Positions 1 through 15,125 of a stretch of 64,000 bases of DNA are shown one piece after another (within the stretch, counting starts at the first letter, position 1; each line of letters opens with the position of its first letter). This DNA comes from Polyodon spathula (taxonomy: Eukaryota > Chordata > Actinopteri > Acipenseriformes > Polyodontidae). The DNA is taken from NCBI RefSeq assembly GCF_017654505.1, contig NC_054538.1, forward strand, positions 23,477,783-23,541,782, read 5' to 3'. Below the pieces are notes generated by a model that was not told the origin of the DNA, searched no databases, and was given only the letters and a program-made list of their open reading frames with translations. The position numbers and the translations under genes are program-made.

Positions 1-893
1 ATTTGAAGAATCTTTCCAGAAGAATATCCTTCAGGTTGAACACCTCTGTGTTCTCACATTTGTAGGTGTATGGTGTCAATGGGGAACAGCAAAGGTGCAT
101 GTTCATTTGTTAACAATAATTGCTGTTAGACATGTTGTCCATGTCAGACCAAATATCACTAACCTGATCTGTTTTATGAACCCCAGCGCTGGAGTCAACT
201 CTCCATAACAATGGAGAAACATCTTGCCTTTGGCTTTTTTTTTTTTATTGTGGTCTATAAGATTGTGGTAACACTTTATAATTAGTGTTAGTAATTCAGA
301 TGTAATTACCATTGAAGAAGCAAGTCATTTACTACTAAATTCAAATGAAGTAAACAACATTTAATAAAACACCTTAAATGTATCCTGAAATAATGCTTAT
401 TTTATATAGATGTAGTTGGAAATATGTTTGTTCATACAATATTTTAACAATAAGTAAATAAAGATGGCTTTAAGCTTAATAAATGGGAACGTTATTTGGT
501 GGTTTTAGATACTGGTACAATGGAGGGCAGTGGTCCGGATAAGGTTTTGCGTCTGGGAGTAACTTACCTTCTAATCTGAACACTGATAGCGTAAAATGTA
601 TTTTCAGGGGGTAAAATGCAACATTACCTTGAAGTCATGAGTAATTTCGATAAATACTATACAATATTTAATGGTAATAGAGTAGGCATTAAAAAGAGCC
701 TTCCATTTTAACTGCAATGTTACATTGAACTACTGTACAACAATGCATGTGTTCTACAAGGATCTTCATCGGCTCAACGCATTTGTTTCGAGGTGTTACA
801 CTGAAGTTACTTATATTTTAACATTAAATTCTAAACGCTGTGAACACGTTACAACTTCAATATAAAGCCATAAAATAAGAAAGGCATTATAAG
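1..893. other. No gene recognised (one dispersed repeat inside)
   Basis: AT-rich sequence without a supported coding region. It is probably part of the intron upstream of the eys exons. Positions 545-742 are a dispersed repeat that recurs inverted at 10138-10333. Confidence 0.6.
545..742 (-). repeat. Dispersed repeat, copy 1
   Basis: About 200 bp. Its reverse complement is closely similar to 10138-10333, including shared blocks such as gtaagttactcccagac and aaaatggaaggctct. It has no coding capacity and I do not recognise the family. Confidence 0.65.

Positions 894-964
<71 letters not shown>
894..964. repeat. (TA)n microsatellite
   Basis: Uninterrupted TA dinucleotide run of about 70 bp. 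Confidence 0.97.
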
Positions 965-967
<3 letters not shown>

Positions 968-1254
968 TGCTTAATATTCTAGGGAACTAACTTATAAAAT
1001 GTGTATTTTGTACTCTACCCTGATTGATCAAAACAAGTCACATGAGGGTGTTGATTACAGCATATCACCATTGGTTGGCACTTTTTTCAAAAACAGGTAA
1101 ATTACTGACATATCCATACCACTAGAATTAAAAACAAAAATGGCAGACATGTTGGAATTTATTTTTATTTATTTATTTATCTCTATAAACATGACCGAGA
1201 GTTATGTAAATGTTGAACTTTTGGGAAACCGAAGTTACATGAGATATTGAATGA

Positions 1255-3345
1255 ATTTTAGAAAAGAAAACTATGAAGGTATGAAACAGAGACTAACAGA
1301 AGTAGATTGGAGTAAAATAGAGAAAATATCCACATAAAAAGGATGGTTGTTCTTCAAAAATGTAGTACGAGGCACAAAACAATTACATCCCTAAAGTAAA
1401 CAAATCTAAATGTAAAACTAAATTGCCAAAATGGTTTAATAGATCAATTAAAAAAAAATATTCAGCGAAAAGACACTTTATAGAGCATTAAAAAGGGACC
1501 AAAAAGAAAGTACACAGAAAGAGTACACAGAACTGCAAACGCAAGTCAAAAAGGAAGTTAGAAAGGCCAAGAGAGAAATAGAAATGAACATTGCTAAGTG
1601 GGCTAAAACCAATTCCAAAATGTTTTTCCAATATTACAACAGCAAGAGAACATTCAAAGAGGAGATTAAATGTCTAAGAGATACAAATGGCAAAATCGTA
1701 GATGAAGATAAAAAAAATCAAATATATTAAATGATAAGTTTTTACAAAGGAAGATACGGACAACATGCCCCACGTCATCCAGTTCCTATCCAGTTTTAAA
1801 TAACTTTAGCATAACCGAGGCAGAAGTGTTAAAGGGACTAGGAGCTCTTAAAATAAACAAATCCCCTGGGCCGAATGAGATCCTCCCAATAGTACTCAAA
1901 GAAATGAAAGAAGTTATTTACAAACCGCTAACCAAGATCATGCAGCAGTCTCTTGACACAGGGGTGGTACCGACAGACTGGAAAATTGCAAACGTAATAC
2001 CGATCCACAAAAAGGGAAACAAAACTGAACCAGGTAACTACAGACCAATTAGCTTGACTTCTATTATATGCAAATTTATGGAAACTATAATAAGATCCAA
2101 AATGGAAAATGAACAGGATCCTGGGAGACAGTCAACATGGTTTTAGAAAAGGGAGATCGTGTCTAACTAACTTGCTTTATTTTTTTGAGGATACAACATC
2201 AATAATGGATAATTGCAAAGCTTATGACATGGTTTATTTAGATTTCCAGAAAGCTTTTGACAAAGTCCCGCACAAAAGATTAATTCTCAAACTGAACACA
2301 GTAGGGATTCAAGGAAACACATGTACATGAATTAGGGAGTGGTTAACATGTAGAAAACAGAAAGTACTGATTAGAGGAAAAACCTCAGAATGAAGTGTAG
2401 TAACCAGTGGTGTACCACAGGGATCAGTATTAGGTCCTCTGCTATTCCTAATCTACATTAATGATTTAGATTGTGGTATAGTAAGCAAACTTGTTAAATT
2501 TGCAGACGACACAAAAAGTAGGAGGAGTGGCAAACACTGTTGCAGCAGCAAAGGTCATTCAAAATGATCTAGACAAGATTCAGAACTGGGCAGACACATA
2601 GCAAATGACATTTAATAGAGAAAAGTGTACATTATAATTATCATATGGGAGATACTGAAATTGGAGAAGGAATCTATGAAAAAGACCTAGGAGTTTTTGT
2701 TGACTCAGAAATATCTTCATCTAGACAATGTGGGGAAGCTATAAAAAAGGCTAACAAGATGCTCGGATACATTGTGAAAAGTGTTGAATTTAAGTCGAGG
2801 GAAGTAATGTTAAAACTGTACAATGCACTAGTAAGACCTCATCTTGAATATTGTGTGCAGTTCTGGTCACCTCGCTATAAAAAAGATATTGCTGCTCTAG
2901 AAAGAGTGCAAAGAAGAGCGACCAGAATTATTCTGGGCTTAAAAGGCATGTCATATGCAGACAGGCTAAAAGAATTAAATCTGTTCAGTTTTGAACAAAG
3001 AAGACTATGCGGTGACCTAATTCAAGCATTCAGAATTCTAAAAGGTATTGACAATGTCGACCCAAGGGACTTTTTCAGCCTGAAAAAAGAAACAAGGACC
3101 AGGGGTCACAAATGGAGATTAGACAAAGGGGCATTCAGAACAGAAAATAGGAGGCACTTTTTTACACAGAGAATCTCGAGGGTCTGGAATCAACTCCCCA
3201 GTAATGTTGTTGAAGCTGACACCCTGGGATCCTTCAAGAAGCTGCTTGATGAGATTCTGGGATCAATAAGCTACTAACAAGCAAACGGGCAAGATGGGCC
3301 GAATGGCCTCTTCTCGTTTGTAAACTTTCTTATGTTCTTATGAAT
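1255..3345 (+). mobile_element. CR1-clade LINE, 5'-truncated
   Basis: Non-LTR retrotransposon missing its 5' part, including the endonuclease. The remaining pol reads in several frames. It begins with a linker rich in Lys and Glu, then the RT block with SPGPNEI, then YRPISLTSIICKFMETII and YLDFQKAFDKVPHKRL. Next come [20 protein letters not shown] and FADDT, where the YADD-type catalytic pair is seen. The C-terminal region is one open frame, 2645-3277. At least three frameshifts or stops break the RT, so it is a dead copy. The 3' end carries the CR1-type tail ending in ttcttatg units (3320-3345). Confidence 0.88.
2645..3277 (+). pseudogene. CR1 LINE pol, C-terminal region
   Basis: A 210-residue open frame starting MGDTEIGEGIYEKDLGVFVD and ending GSISY. 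It is the conserved post-RT thumb and C-terminal part of CR1-like pol, with PHLEYCVQFWSP and [12 protein letters not shown]. It is not a separate gene: the upstream RT domain (1826-2640) is in other frames because of indels. A close partial copy lies at 53579-53830 and an inverted remnant of the same family lies at 6236-7130. Confidence 0.85.
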
Positions 3346-3782
3346 CTGAATCGGACACCAATGATTAATTAATGTAGTGCAAAAAATCAAAAGTAAGTAT
3401 TCAAATAAATTCAAATTTACTAATCATATTACATTACATAACACACAGTGGTGTGTACAAATCCTTTATTTTTTACCCCCACAACATTAAACTAATACTA
3501 TGTGGAGCAAAACGGTTCTTACTTTAGAAAGGTTATATATTATTTCTATTTCTATTCTACTGTATAATGAAGTTTATATAATTATTTATTTAAATTTCTA
3601 TTTGTGTTCATGGTTTTGCAACTGAAAATGCAACTCTCTCAGGAAATCACAGCCGTATGATTATTTGTGCAAAAAATGTAGGATTGTGTTATAATCCTGC
3701 TTGTAGCAACATGTGAGGAGCTAAGTCATAGGCATATGTCTTAGTCATAGATATTCACAATCACTCAGAGGAGGGCAAAAGG

Positions 3783-6060
3783 TGGGAGTCACGTGACCTA
3801 TGGAAAAGATGGCGGCTTAGGACCTTCTCTCCTTGCCTCTCCTCGTCTATTTCAATATTAATAGCTAAAAAAACCTCAGTCTACTTACCTGAATTTGTCT
3901 TGTGCTGATTGTTGGTATACCCCAGCATGTTGACCAACCTGAAAAAGAGACTGCAACTGCATTCTTCCTTGCTGTCCAAGGGGGAAAAGAATAAGACAGA
4001 CTCGAACCCATCGGCCATCATAGATGCCTGTATGACCCAGACTTGGCAGTACTTACCTATTTTCATGCAAACTGCTATAGATAGAGGTTCCTTTCATTGA
4101 GATGTAAATACTGGTCTTTCTCTATCACTAAACAATAGACAAAGATCCCTCTCTTTGTACAAGCTATCGTCCTCTTTCTTTGATTTAATTTGGACGTTAA
4201 ATTATAAGCTAAGGTTTTATCACGGCGTCTTGAAACTTATATTACTAAATTAATCCATCATGATCAGACAGGCTTTATTAAGACCCACCTGGTATCTGGT
4301 AATGTGCGCCGTCTCCTTCATATTTTACAAGCTGCTACAGCTATCCCTGCTCCCTGTGCAGTACTCTCACTTGATGCGGAGAAAGCCTTTGATCGATTAG
4401 AATGGGATTATCTTGGTCTGTTTTGGAACATATGGGATTGGGCTCAGAATTCATTGACTTGATTAAAGTTTTATACGCTAATCCCTCTGCGTCTGTACTA
4501 ACAGGAAATAATTGTTCTTCCCATTTCGCTGTCTCCAGAGGCACCCACCAGGGCTGTCCCCTGCCACCCTTGTTGATCGCATTATCATTACAGCCTTTAG
4601 CCCAAGCTTAGCTTAATATCAGGCTACAAAATTAATTTTGTCCAAATCTGCTCTCATGCCTCTCAATTCGGCGATGGGCGGTGTAACCCTGCCTCCTGAC
4701 ATAGTGTTGGTTAAACAATTTAAATTTCTCGGTGTTGATACCCTCCCATCTTTACAATCCACAGTATCGAATAACTTTAACATTTTTGCTCAGGTGAAGG
4801 GGGATTTAGACACATGGTTGCAACTTCCTAATTCGGTACAGGCCCGTATCTCTAGAATTATTATTTTTTTTAGTTCAGTGCTACCTCTTGCTCCCTCTCC
4901 TGGATACTGGGATAAACTGCATACTATGCTTTCTAAATTTTCCACTTTACAGTGTGAGAAAATCTCAGGAGGTTTATCGCTGCCAAACTTTAAATTATAC
5001 TCTTGGCCATTTATATTATGGCCACTTACTGTTGGCCTTGACCCGGATGCTCCTGTTTCATGGCGGTTAGTGGAAGAAAAACTGGTATTTCCATACATAT
5101 TCCTTTCAACATTGTAGATTGAATTTTGGCCCTATTATCTGACACTTAATTAATATTTGGCGTTCTGTTGAAAGACACACATATTCTCAACTAAAATGGC
5201 ACTCATACACCTATCTTAATTACGCACTTTTATCGAGGAGTTGCCCCTATATGGGTATTCACATTCTTACTGATATTTCTGATACTGACCTGTATTTGTA
5301 CATTCCAGGATTTACAGTTGCTGTACAGTCTACCAGGCTCTTCCTTTTTCTTTTATCTTCGACTGGGGTTCCCTGGGGAACTACATTATCAGTACATCCA
5401 CTCCATGACATGCTGAACACTGGGAGCAAAACAAAGGGGCTGGTTTCCTTATGATATCTTTATCTCTTAAAAGCCTCCTTGGATATGGAGGTTAACTGGG
5501 AAACTATATGGAATAACTTAGGCTCAGCTTCTAGGAACCACAATCATCAGCTAATTCATTTAAATTTTCTTCACAGGACATATTTAACCCCTCATAGATG
5601 CTTTCAAATGAAGCTTGCACCTACCCATAACTGGTAACTTTGTCCCAAGGTGCCCTTGGCACCTTTCTGCATATGGTTTGGGAGTGTCCAGCTGTAGTTT
5701 TATTTTGGGATCAGGTATCCACTACTTTTTCTACATTTGGAAAGGTTATCCACTGCTCTGCTCTGGTTCTCTTATTGAATGATAATACTTCCTTGGACTT
5801 AACTTCTCAGCAGAGGCATATCTGGTTGGCTGGCCTCACAGCAGTAAAAAGATGATTGCTTTGCACTGGCAGCCCCCACAATCCCTTCCCTGGTGCCAGT
5901 TAATCCTAACATCCCTTGACATCATCTACGTAGACCTTTCTATAGCTTGTATCCATGATGCCAGGGAACAGACAGTCCAAGCCTGGGAAAGTATGGTGCA
6001 AATTATCAAACCGTTATTGAATGCTGACTAATTTAGGTCCTTAAGGTCCTAGGTGGCAGA
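3783..6060 (+). mobile_element. L1-like (L1/Tx1) LINE, internally deleted
   Basis: RT motifs of the L1 group are visible across frames: DAEKAFDRLEWDY (about 4374-4415), then GSEFIDLIKVLYANPSASV, then SRGTHQGCPL before 4611. The L1 C-terminal region follows (VKQFKFLGVDTL, 4710-4745; KISGGLSLPNFKLYSW, 4960-5005), with a 3' domain ending VWECPAVVLFWDQ (5665-5710). The YxDD block is missing, and several stops and frameshifts make it a pseudogene. The 5' end has an aagatggcggc motif (3806-3816) like the YY1 site at the start of mammalian L1. The A-rich tail is near 6075-6100. Confidence 0.75.
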
Positions 6061-6235
6061 GGGGGGAGGAGGGTAAAAAAAAAGAAAAGAAAATGGGGAC
6101 TTGTTATAATGTGTTTCATCATTGTTTCATGATTTTCCCCATTTAAAAAAAACAACAACAAAAAAAAAAAAACATTGGTCAAAAAAGAGGGCAGAAGGTA
6201 CACAATACATTCTTTGGCCATTATGGTCCTTAGTA

Positions 6236-7130
6236 AGAACATAAAGTTTATAAATGAGAGGAGGCCATTCAGCCCATCTTTCTTGTTTGGTTGTTAGTAG
6301 CTTATTGATCCCAGAATCTCGTCAAGCAGCTTCTTGAAGGATCCCAGGATGTCAACTTCAACAACATTACAGGAAGCTGGTTCCAAACTCCCATAATTCT
6401 CCCTTTTTCATTTTTTACTGTATATCCAAGCATTTTGTTGGCCTTTTTTATGGCTTCACCACATCGCCTAGATGAAGACATTTCTGAGTCAACAAAAATG
6501 TCTCAATCTTTTTCATAGATTCCTTCTTCAATTTCAGTATCTTCCATATGATATTTATAATGCACTTTTTTATTGCTTGCGTGACGTACCTTACACTTTT
6601 CTATATTAAATATAATTTGCCATATGTCTGCCTAGTTCTGAATGCTGTCTAGATCATTTTTAATGAGCTTTGCTGCTGCAAAGGTGTTTACACCACTCCT
6701 CCTATTTTTGTGTCATCTAAAAATTTAACATGTTTGCCTACTCTACCAGAAACTAACTAATTAATGTAGATTAGCAATAGCACTCTACTGGTTACCTTGG
6801 TTCATTTTCAAGTTTCTCCTCTAATCAGTACTTTCTGTTTTCTACATGTTAACCACTCCCAAATCCATGTGCATGTATTTCCTTGAATCCCTACTTTGTT
6901 CAGTTTGAAAATTAATCTTTTAAGCAGGAGTTTGTCAAAAGGTTTCTGGAAATCTAAATAAACCATATCATATGCTTTGCAATTACCCATTGTCAATGCT
7001 GCATCCTCAAAAAAATCAAACAGGTTAGCTAGACACAATCTCCCTTTTCTAAAACCATGCTACCTGTCTCTCAGGATATTGTTACCATATAGGTAGTTTT
7101 CTAATTTGGATCTTATTATAGTTTACATAT
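6236..7130 (-). mobile_element. CR1-clade LINE fragment, inverted
   Basis: Reverse-strand copy of the CR1 family seen at 1255-3345. The 3' tail of the element is at 6236-6310 and RT motifs are near 6940-7030 (YLDFQKPFDKL, MCLANLFDFFEDA). There is no intact frame, and an internal deletion removes much of the region between the RT core and the C-terminus. Confidence 0.8.
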
Positions 7131-7257
7131 AATAAAATATACCAACAAGCTCAGTTTGTTCCACATTCTCACAAGCCTTGTTCAGACAAACCATTTGGAC
7201 TAAAGAAAAATCTTCCTACTGTACCAATCTCTGTATTACCAGGGTAACTGTTGCCGA

Positions 7258-7260
<3 letters not shown>

Positions 7261-7344
<84 letters not shown>
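7261..7344. repeat. (TA)n microsatellite
   Basis: Pure TA run of about 84 bp. It touches the left end of the Tc1 element at 7353, in place of that element's outermost inverted-repeat bases. Apparent Tyr-Ile polypeptides here are repeat artefacts. Confidence 0.97.
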
Positions 7345-7348
<4 letters not shown>

Positions 7349-7352
7349 CCAC

Positions 7353-8856
7353 ATTCTCTCATATTACTGAATTAAAAATGGTACATTGAAATTTCGTTCT
7401 GTTCGATATTTTATTTTAAAACACTGAAACTCAAATTCAAGTCGTCAACCCCTGTGCTGTGGAAGCTCCCAGTTTGCATCGATGAAAGAAATTGCCCTAA
7501 CGAGGACACAATTACCTTACCATTGGACTCCACCTGTGAACCATTAAAGTTGCTGTCACATTTTCTGGATAAAAACCCCACTGTTGAAGGATCATTGGTA
7601 AGGCTGTGAATCTGAAGGAAAATGAAGACCAAAGAGCATTCTACGGAAGTTAGAGATAGTAATACAAATGCATAGATTAGGGAAAGGGTACAAAATAATA
7701 TCCAAGTGTTTGGATATCCCAGTGAGCACAGTTGGATCAATAATCAGGAAGTGGAAGCTGCATCACACCACCCAGGCACTGCCAAGAAAAGGCTGTCCCT
7801 CAAAACTCAGCGCTCAAACAAGGTGACTTGTGAGAGAAGCCACAGAGAGGCCAACAATCACTTTGAAGGAGCTACAGAGTTCAATGGTTGGGAGTGGAGT
7901 AATGGTGCACCAGTCAACCATATCAACAGCTCTGCATAACACTGGCCTGTGTAAGAGGGTGGCAAGAAAGAAGCCGTTACTCAAAGTACCATCTGAAAGC
8001 ACGTCTGGAGTTTGCCAGAAAGCATGAGAGTGACCCAGCTGCAATGTGGGAAAAGGTTTTGTGGTCAGATGAGACTGAGATAGAGCTTTTTGGCCAAAAG
8101 TCAAAGCGCTATGTGTGGCGCAAACCTAACACTGCCCATGCCTCAAGACACACCATCCCTACAGCGAAGTATGGTGGTGGCAGCATCATGCTGTGGGGAT
8201 GCTTCTCATCAACAGGGACTGGGCATCTTGTTACAATTGAAGGAAAAATGGATGGAGCAAAATACAGGAAAATACTGCAAGAGAATCTGCTTCAGTCCGC
8301 TAAAAAACTGAAGCTTGGGAGGAAATTCACCTTTCAGCAGGACAATGATCCCAAGCACAAGGCCAAAGCAACATTGGAGTGGCTCAAGAACAAAAAGGTG
8401 AATGTCCTACAGTGGCCCAGTCAAAAGTCCTGATCTCAATCCCATTGAGAATCTGTGGCACTATTTGAAAATTGCAGTCCACAAGCGTCGTCCAACCAAC
8501 CTGAACAACCTGGAGCAAATCATCTGCCAAGAAGAATGGGCCAAAATCACTCCGACACTGTGTGCAAAGCTGGTACATACTTACCCCAAAAGACTTAAAG
8601 CTGTTATTGCAGCGAAAGGTTGCTCTACAAAATATTAATGTGTGGGGGTTGAACACTTATGCAAGCAAGATTATTTCAGTTTTTTATTTTTCTTAAAAAT
8701 ATTTCCCAACATAAAACCAATGTCACCTTACAATAATTGATTTTGAGTTTAAGTGTTTTAAAATAAAATATCAAACAGAACGAAATTTCAATGTACCATT
8801 TGTAATTCAGTAATATGAGAGAATTGGTCAGGGGTCTGAATACTTTTGCAAGCCAC

Positions 8857-8860
<4 letters not shown>
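7353..8860 (+). mobile_element. Tc1/mariner transposon, degraded
   Basis: Terminal inverted repeats pair 7353-7435 with 8734-8815. The right end continues to the Tc1-type terminus cttttgcaagccactgta at 8843-8860. About 40 outer bases are missing on the left, where a TA microsatellite begins. It encloses a broken Tc1 transposase. Cut-and-paste elements of this type insert at TA dinucleotides, which fits the microsatellites on both sides. Confidence 0.88.
7640..8638 (+). pseudogene. Tc1 transposase pseudogene
   Basis: DD34E-type transposase of about 330 codons, broken by at least three frameshifts in the helix-turn-helix region and one at 8425. Recognisable parts are IREATERPTITLKELQSS, LWSDETEIELFG (first Asp), GGGSIMLWGCFSS, FQQDNDPKH (second Asp) and [11 protein letters not shown] (Glu), ending in KGCSTKY. 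The catalytic residues survive but the frame does not. Confidence 0.88.
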
Positions 8861-11697
<2,837 letters not shown>

Positions 11698-11891
11698 GTC
11701 CATTTTGTGACGAGATAAAAAAATCTTGCGATTCACAGCCTTGTAAGAATGGGGGTGTATGCAAGGACAGTTGGCCAGAATACATCTGCGAATGTCCACC
11801 AGGTTTCACTGGGCAAATCTGTGACACCAAAGTGGATGAGTGCATGTCATATATGTGTCAGAATGAAACGACTTGCATCAGTGAAGCAAAT
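11698..11891 (+). CDS. eys: eys exon 1 of window (human exon 6 equivalent)
   Basis: The acceptor follows ..ttatgttattag and the donor is aat|gtaagt. It enters in phase 1 and leaves in phase 0. It encodes the end of one EGF (PFCDEIKKSC), a complete EGF from CDSQPCKNGGVC to CECPPGFTGQIC, and the first half of a calcium-binding-type EGF starting VDECMSYMCQNETTC. The VDEC start fits the D/N-x-D/N-E/Q calcium-ligand pattern. The intron cuts this EGF between its third and fourth cysteines. The length of 194 bp equals that recalled for human EYS exon 6. The protein is secreted, so these disulphide-rich modules lie in the extracellular matrix around photoreceptors. Confidence 0.92.
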
Positions 11892-13033
11892 GTAAGTTTT
11901 CTGCCTGTTCAGAGAAACTAATTAATATAAAATGTCAGAAAGGAATTAATATAGTGTCTTTTGAAGCGCATCAAGGTTACAAAAACAATAATTATATTCT
12001 GAAAAAAAGAAAGGCATTAGTAAAGTAGTTTGATTTAAATGAAGTGAGATATTTCATTGCCAGAAGGAAATTACTGTTATGAAATGTTGTGTATCTGATG
12101 TCTTTTTTTCCCCCATCTTTAGACTATAAAAACAAATGCTGTAGTAAAGTACATAATATAATTAAAAATTGTCTTCCTCTGTAACCTCTATAAAATATAG
12201 AACATGACACAAGGTTTTTACAATACACTGAGCATATCATGCAGTGCTTGAAGGATTTATGCACAGGTTTAAATGATTAGAGATATGTAATGATGTAATA
12301 AGTGATATTAAGCCAGTTTGACAGTATGATTGTTATGGGAAAGCTTTTTGTCCTTAATTTGTTAAGAATATTATACAAAATTAAAATCACTTCACTTTGT
12401 TTATCAAGTGTTAATCATTTTGTAGTTTTCTCAGTTTTATTCTTGACCTCAAAACTAAATATGGTTCAATTCTTACATGTAACATTCACCACACTTCTTA
12501 TTAATTATTGATTCCCTCTCATTCTTGCTTTTTATTGTTCTGCTCAACTGGTATGAGAAAAAACAAACAGTAAATTAAAGACATCTAAGAGAATTTGATA
12601 ACTATTTTGTATCCAATATGGCACATCCCCTGAGATTCTGATCTTCAGTCTTCATCTGAACCTTTCTGGCAGATGTGAATATTAGCTTTAGTGCCAGCTT
12701 CATTTTGTCAGCCACATTCTCAGAAAAATTGCAGAGAGAGGTCTATCATTGTTGTAGCGTGCAAGGCTTGAAGAACAATTCATTGTGAATCCCAATGATA
12801 AACTTATTTATGTAGTATATCCCAAGGGTTCATTTTTAAAGTAAACAAAACAGATTGATTTCTAACTAGTTTAATACTAGAACAGATAATTATAATTATA
12901 GATAATTTATCATAATTTAACAGTGAAGTGAATACCATCTTCTAGTATTGTCCTTGTACTTTGATTTTGCATAATGTATATATATTTTTTTTACAATCAT
13001 TTGAAATCTAATGTATATATTTTTTCTTTCAAG

Positions 13034-13161
13034 CATGTTTCATGTGTCTGTGCAGCGGGCGTTACAGACACGCGGTGTCAAAAGCAGCTCAGGTCATGCA
13101 GCTCATCTCCCTGTTTGAATGATGGCAGCTGTGTGGATCAGCAAAACGACTATTATTGCAG
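13034..13161 (+). CDS. eys: eys exon 2 of window (human exon 7 equivalent)
   Basis: The acceptor is tttctttcaag|cat and the donor is tgcag|gtagta, so the exon goes from phase 0 to phase 2. It completes the EGF begun in the previous exon with HVSCVCAAGVTDTRC. It then carries most of the next one, RSCSSSPCLNDGSC, up to YYC. An in-frame stop lies just past the donor, as expected if the intron is spliced out. The length of 128 bp equals that recalled for human exon 7. The ending CAAGVTDTRC lacks the usual GFTG turn, so this module has an atypical last loop. Confidence 0.9.
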
Positions 13162-14151
13162 GTAGTATATTAGAGTTATGAAAACGTATTGAAATGATTG
13201 CTTACCTAAACATAATTGAATTAAAAAGTGCCAAACTATGTAAATATACTCTCAGCCATTCAGATATACTGCTAAATATGTTAATTATAGCCATGCACTT
13301 ACACTACACTCTAGATTAAACTTCCACCATATTTTTATTATATTTAAATGCAGCTGATCTGGTGTTTAGCAATTTCTATTGCCGCTTTGGCGCCACCCCC
13401 TTCAACCTGAACTCTTAACGTCAGCCCTTTCTAAAACTAAACAAACAGAAGGGACTGTTAACTTTGATATCCAAAGCAATGCATGAGTGAAATAGTTAAG
13501 GAGTATTGTCTATTAACCTCCATTACACATGGCCAGTGCAAACACTAGCAAATATATCATGTTTGCTTATGCTGGTCATCTGGTCATTTGTGATGAAATG
13601 AAAAGGTTGTGGATAGTATTACTTTTAATAAGTTATTAGCAAAAGAAACATAGCAGTGATCACTAATTGCACATATCAATGTCCAGATCCGCCCCACTTA
13701 CCATATTCATAATGCAGCATCACCTGAAAAGAACAACACTTAAGGGAGACACAAGAAAGGGAGTTATTTATCAGACAGAGGTTTAGTATATGAGGTTCTG
13801 ATGGAGGGAGGTCTTTACTTTTTACAAACAGTTTCACATACAATTCTGTTCATTGGCAATTGACTGCACTTCAGATTACATAAACTGATTTTGATTTTAT
13901 TATTGGACTTCACTGGATTATTAACTTCAACATTCAGATATTTAATTGTTCTACCTTTCTTACATATATTAACAAATACAAAATTAACAGAACTGTATAA
14001 TACTTTGATTCAGAGTTGTGAATTATGTTAGCTGGAAGTGTACAAGTACTGTACCGGAAGTATAAGTACATATTTACATTAATAAAGATGCTGCCGATCA
14101 TTTCAGATTTTTGCTGGATTTGTCATCTCCTGTGTGCTTAATAAAGAGGAT

Positions 14152-14671
14152 TGTAGTAGGGGTGTGGATATCCACTGACAGACAGGAGAGACATAGAAGT
14201 TGTGGTTGACACGCCATGCAGGTGCACATGTTTTATTTCCAAACAAAGTAACCACATAAAAGCAGCAAAGAAAACAAAAGCTGGCCAAAACAGCAGCCAT
14301 ACGATCTCCCACTAAAAGGAAGATCCCGCTCCAGGAACCTTCTCCCTTCTCCCACACTGAAATAGATTTTTGTGAGATCCCATAGGAACACACAGTGATT
14401 CTAGTTCCAGTGATCCCAGTATACATACAGTGATCAAGAGCTGGCTGCTTTGTTTGCTCACTGTGGTTCATACTTGCAAGCGTGCGGATTACTAGCCAAT
14501 TCACCTCCAGCTTGCTTAGACACAGAACAGAGGAACTGGCTTTCCAGCTCTTTTTGAAGCATGTGCAAAGGGGTTTCTTGATACTCAAATCAATCAATTA
14601 ACACCTGGCCACATTCCACACTCATTCTAATCAGGGAGGGGATTCTATCCCCAGCCCTGCCATATCTAACA
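14152..14671 (-). mobile_element. Candidate solo LTR
   Basis: Read on the minus strand, a 520-bp block begins tgttagatatgg and ends ccctactaca, giving the TG...CA ends of an LTR. It has an aataaaacatg polyadenylation signal about 80 bp before its end (14227-14237). No internal retroelement sequence is adjacent. The flanking five bases do not match, so a target duplication is not supported. A 164-codon open frame inside it (14103-14597) is probably fortuitous. Confidence 0.45.
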
Positions 14672-15125
14672 CAAATATATTTTCAATAAACTTTATTTAC
14701 AAAAGCCCAAACAAGAAACACAAAAATTTGAAGTACAGCCTGCTACATTGATTTCATTACAATAACTATAAGTCCTCTTGTTTAAACAAGCATGAACAGT
14801 CAGTTGACATCAGAGCATAACTCCAAACCATGTGCAGTTTAGCTGCAATCTGGCAAAATGGATGATAGTCTTTAAAGCCTAGTCTTTAAGTCCATAGCGC
14901 CCTGTGCTTTTTTCTTTTTTAATGTAATGCATTTTCTGCTTTCTTTTACCACCTGTTGGCAGGACTAATGAAGTGCAGCTGATTCAATTCTGGTAAAAAA
15001 AAAAAAAAAAAAAAAAGATTGCAAAGCTGTAACATTTTTGCAATATTGCACTGCGACAGTCTTACAACCAAATAAATCGCTGGCCATGGCTACCACTGTA
15101 CGTATAAGGCAATATAACAACAAAT

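Noticed and set aside
7169..7375. Open frames of repeated Tyr-Ile, and His-Thr or Cys-Val runs at this and other sites (8676-9082, 17324-17686, 38102-38302)
   Set aside because: They are translations of TA, TG and CA microsatellites, open on both strands only because of the repeat.
14103..14597. 164-codon minus-strand open frame
   Set aside because: It lies within a candidate LTR and has no recognisable domain or splice context.
14147..14676. Target duplication for the solo LTR
   Set aside because: Flanking bases aggat and caaat do not match, so I do not claim one.
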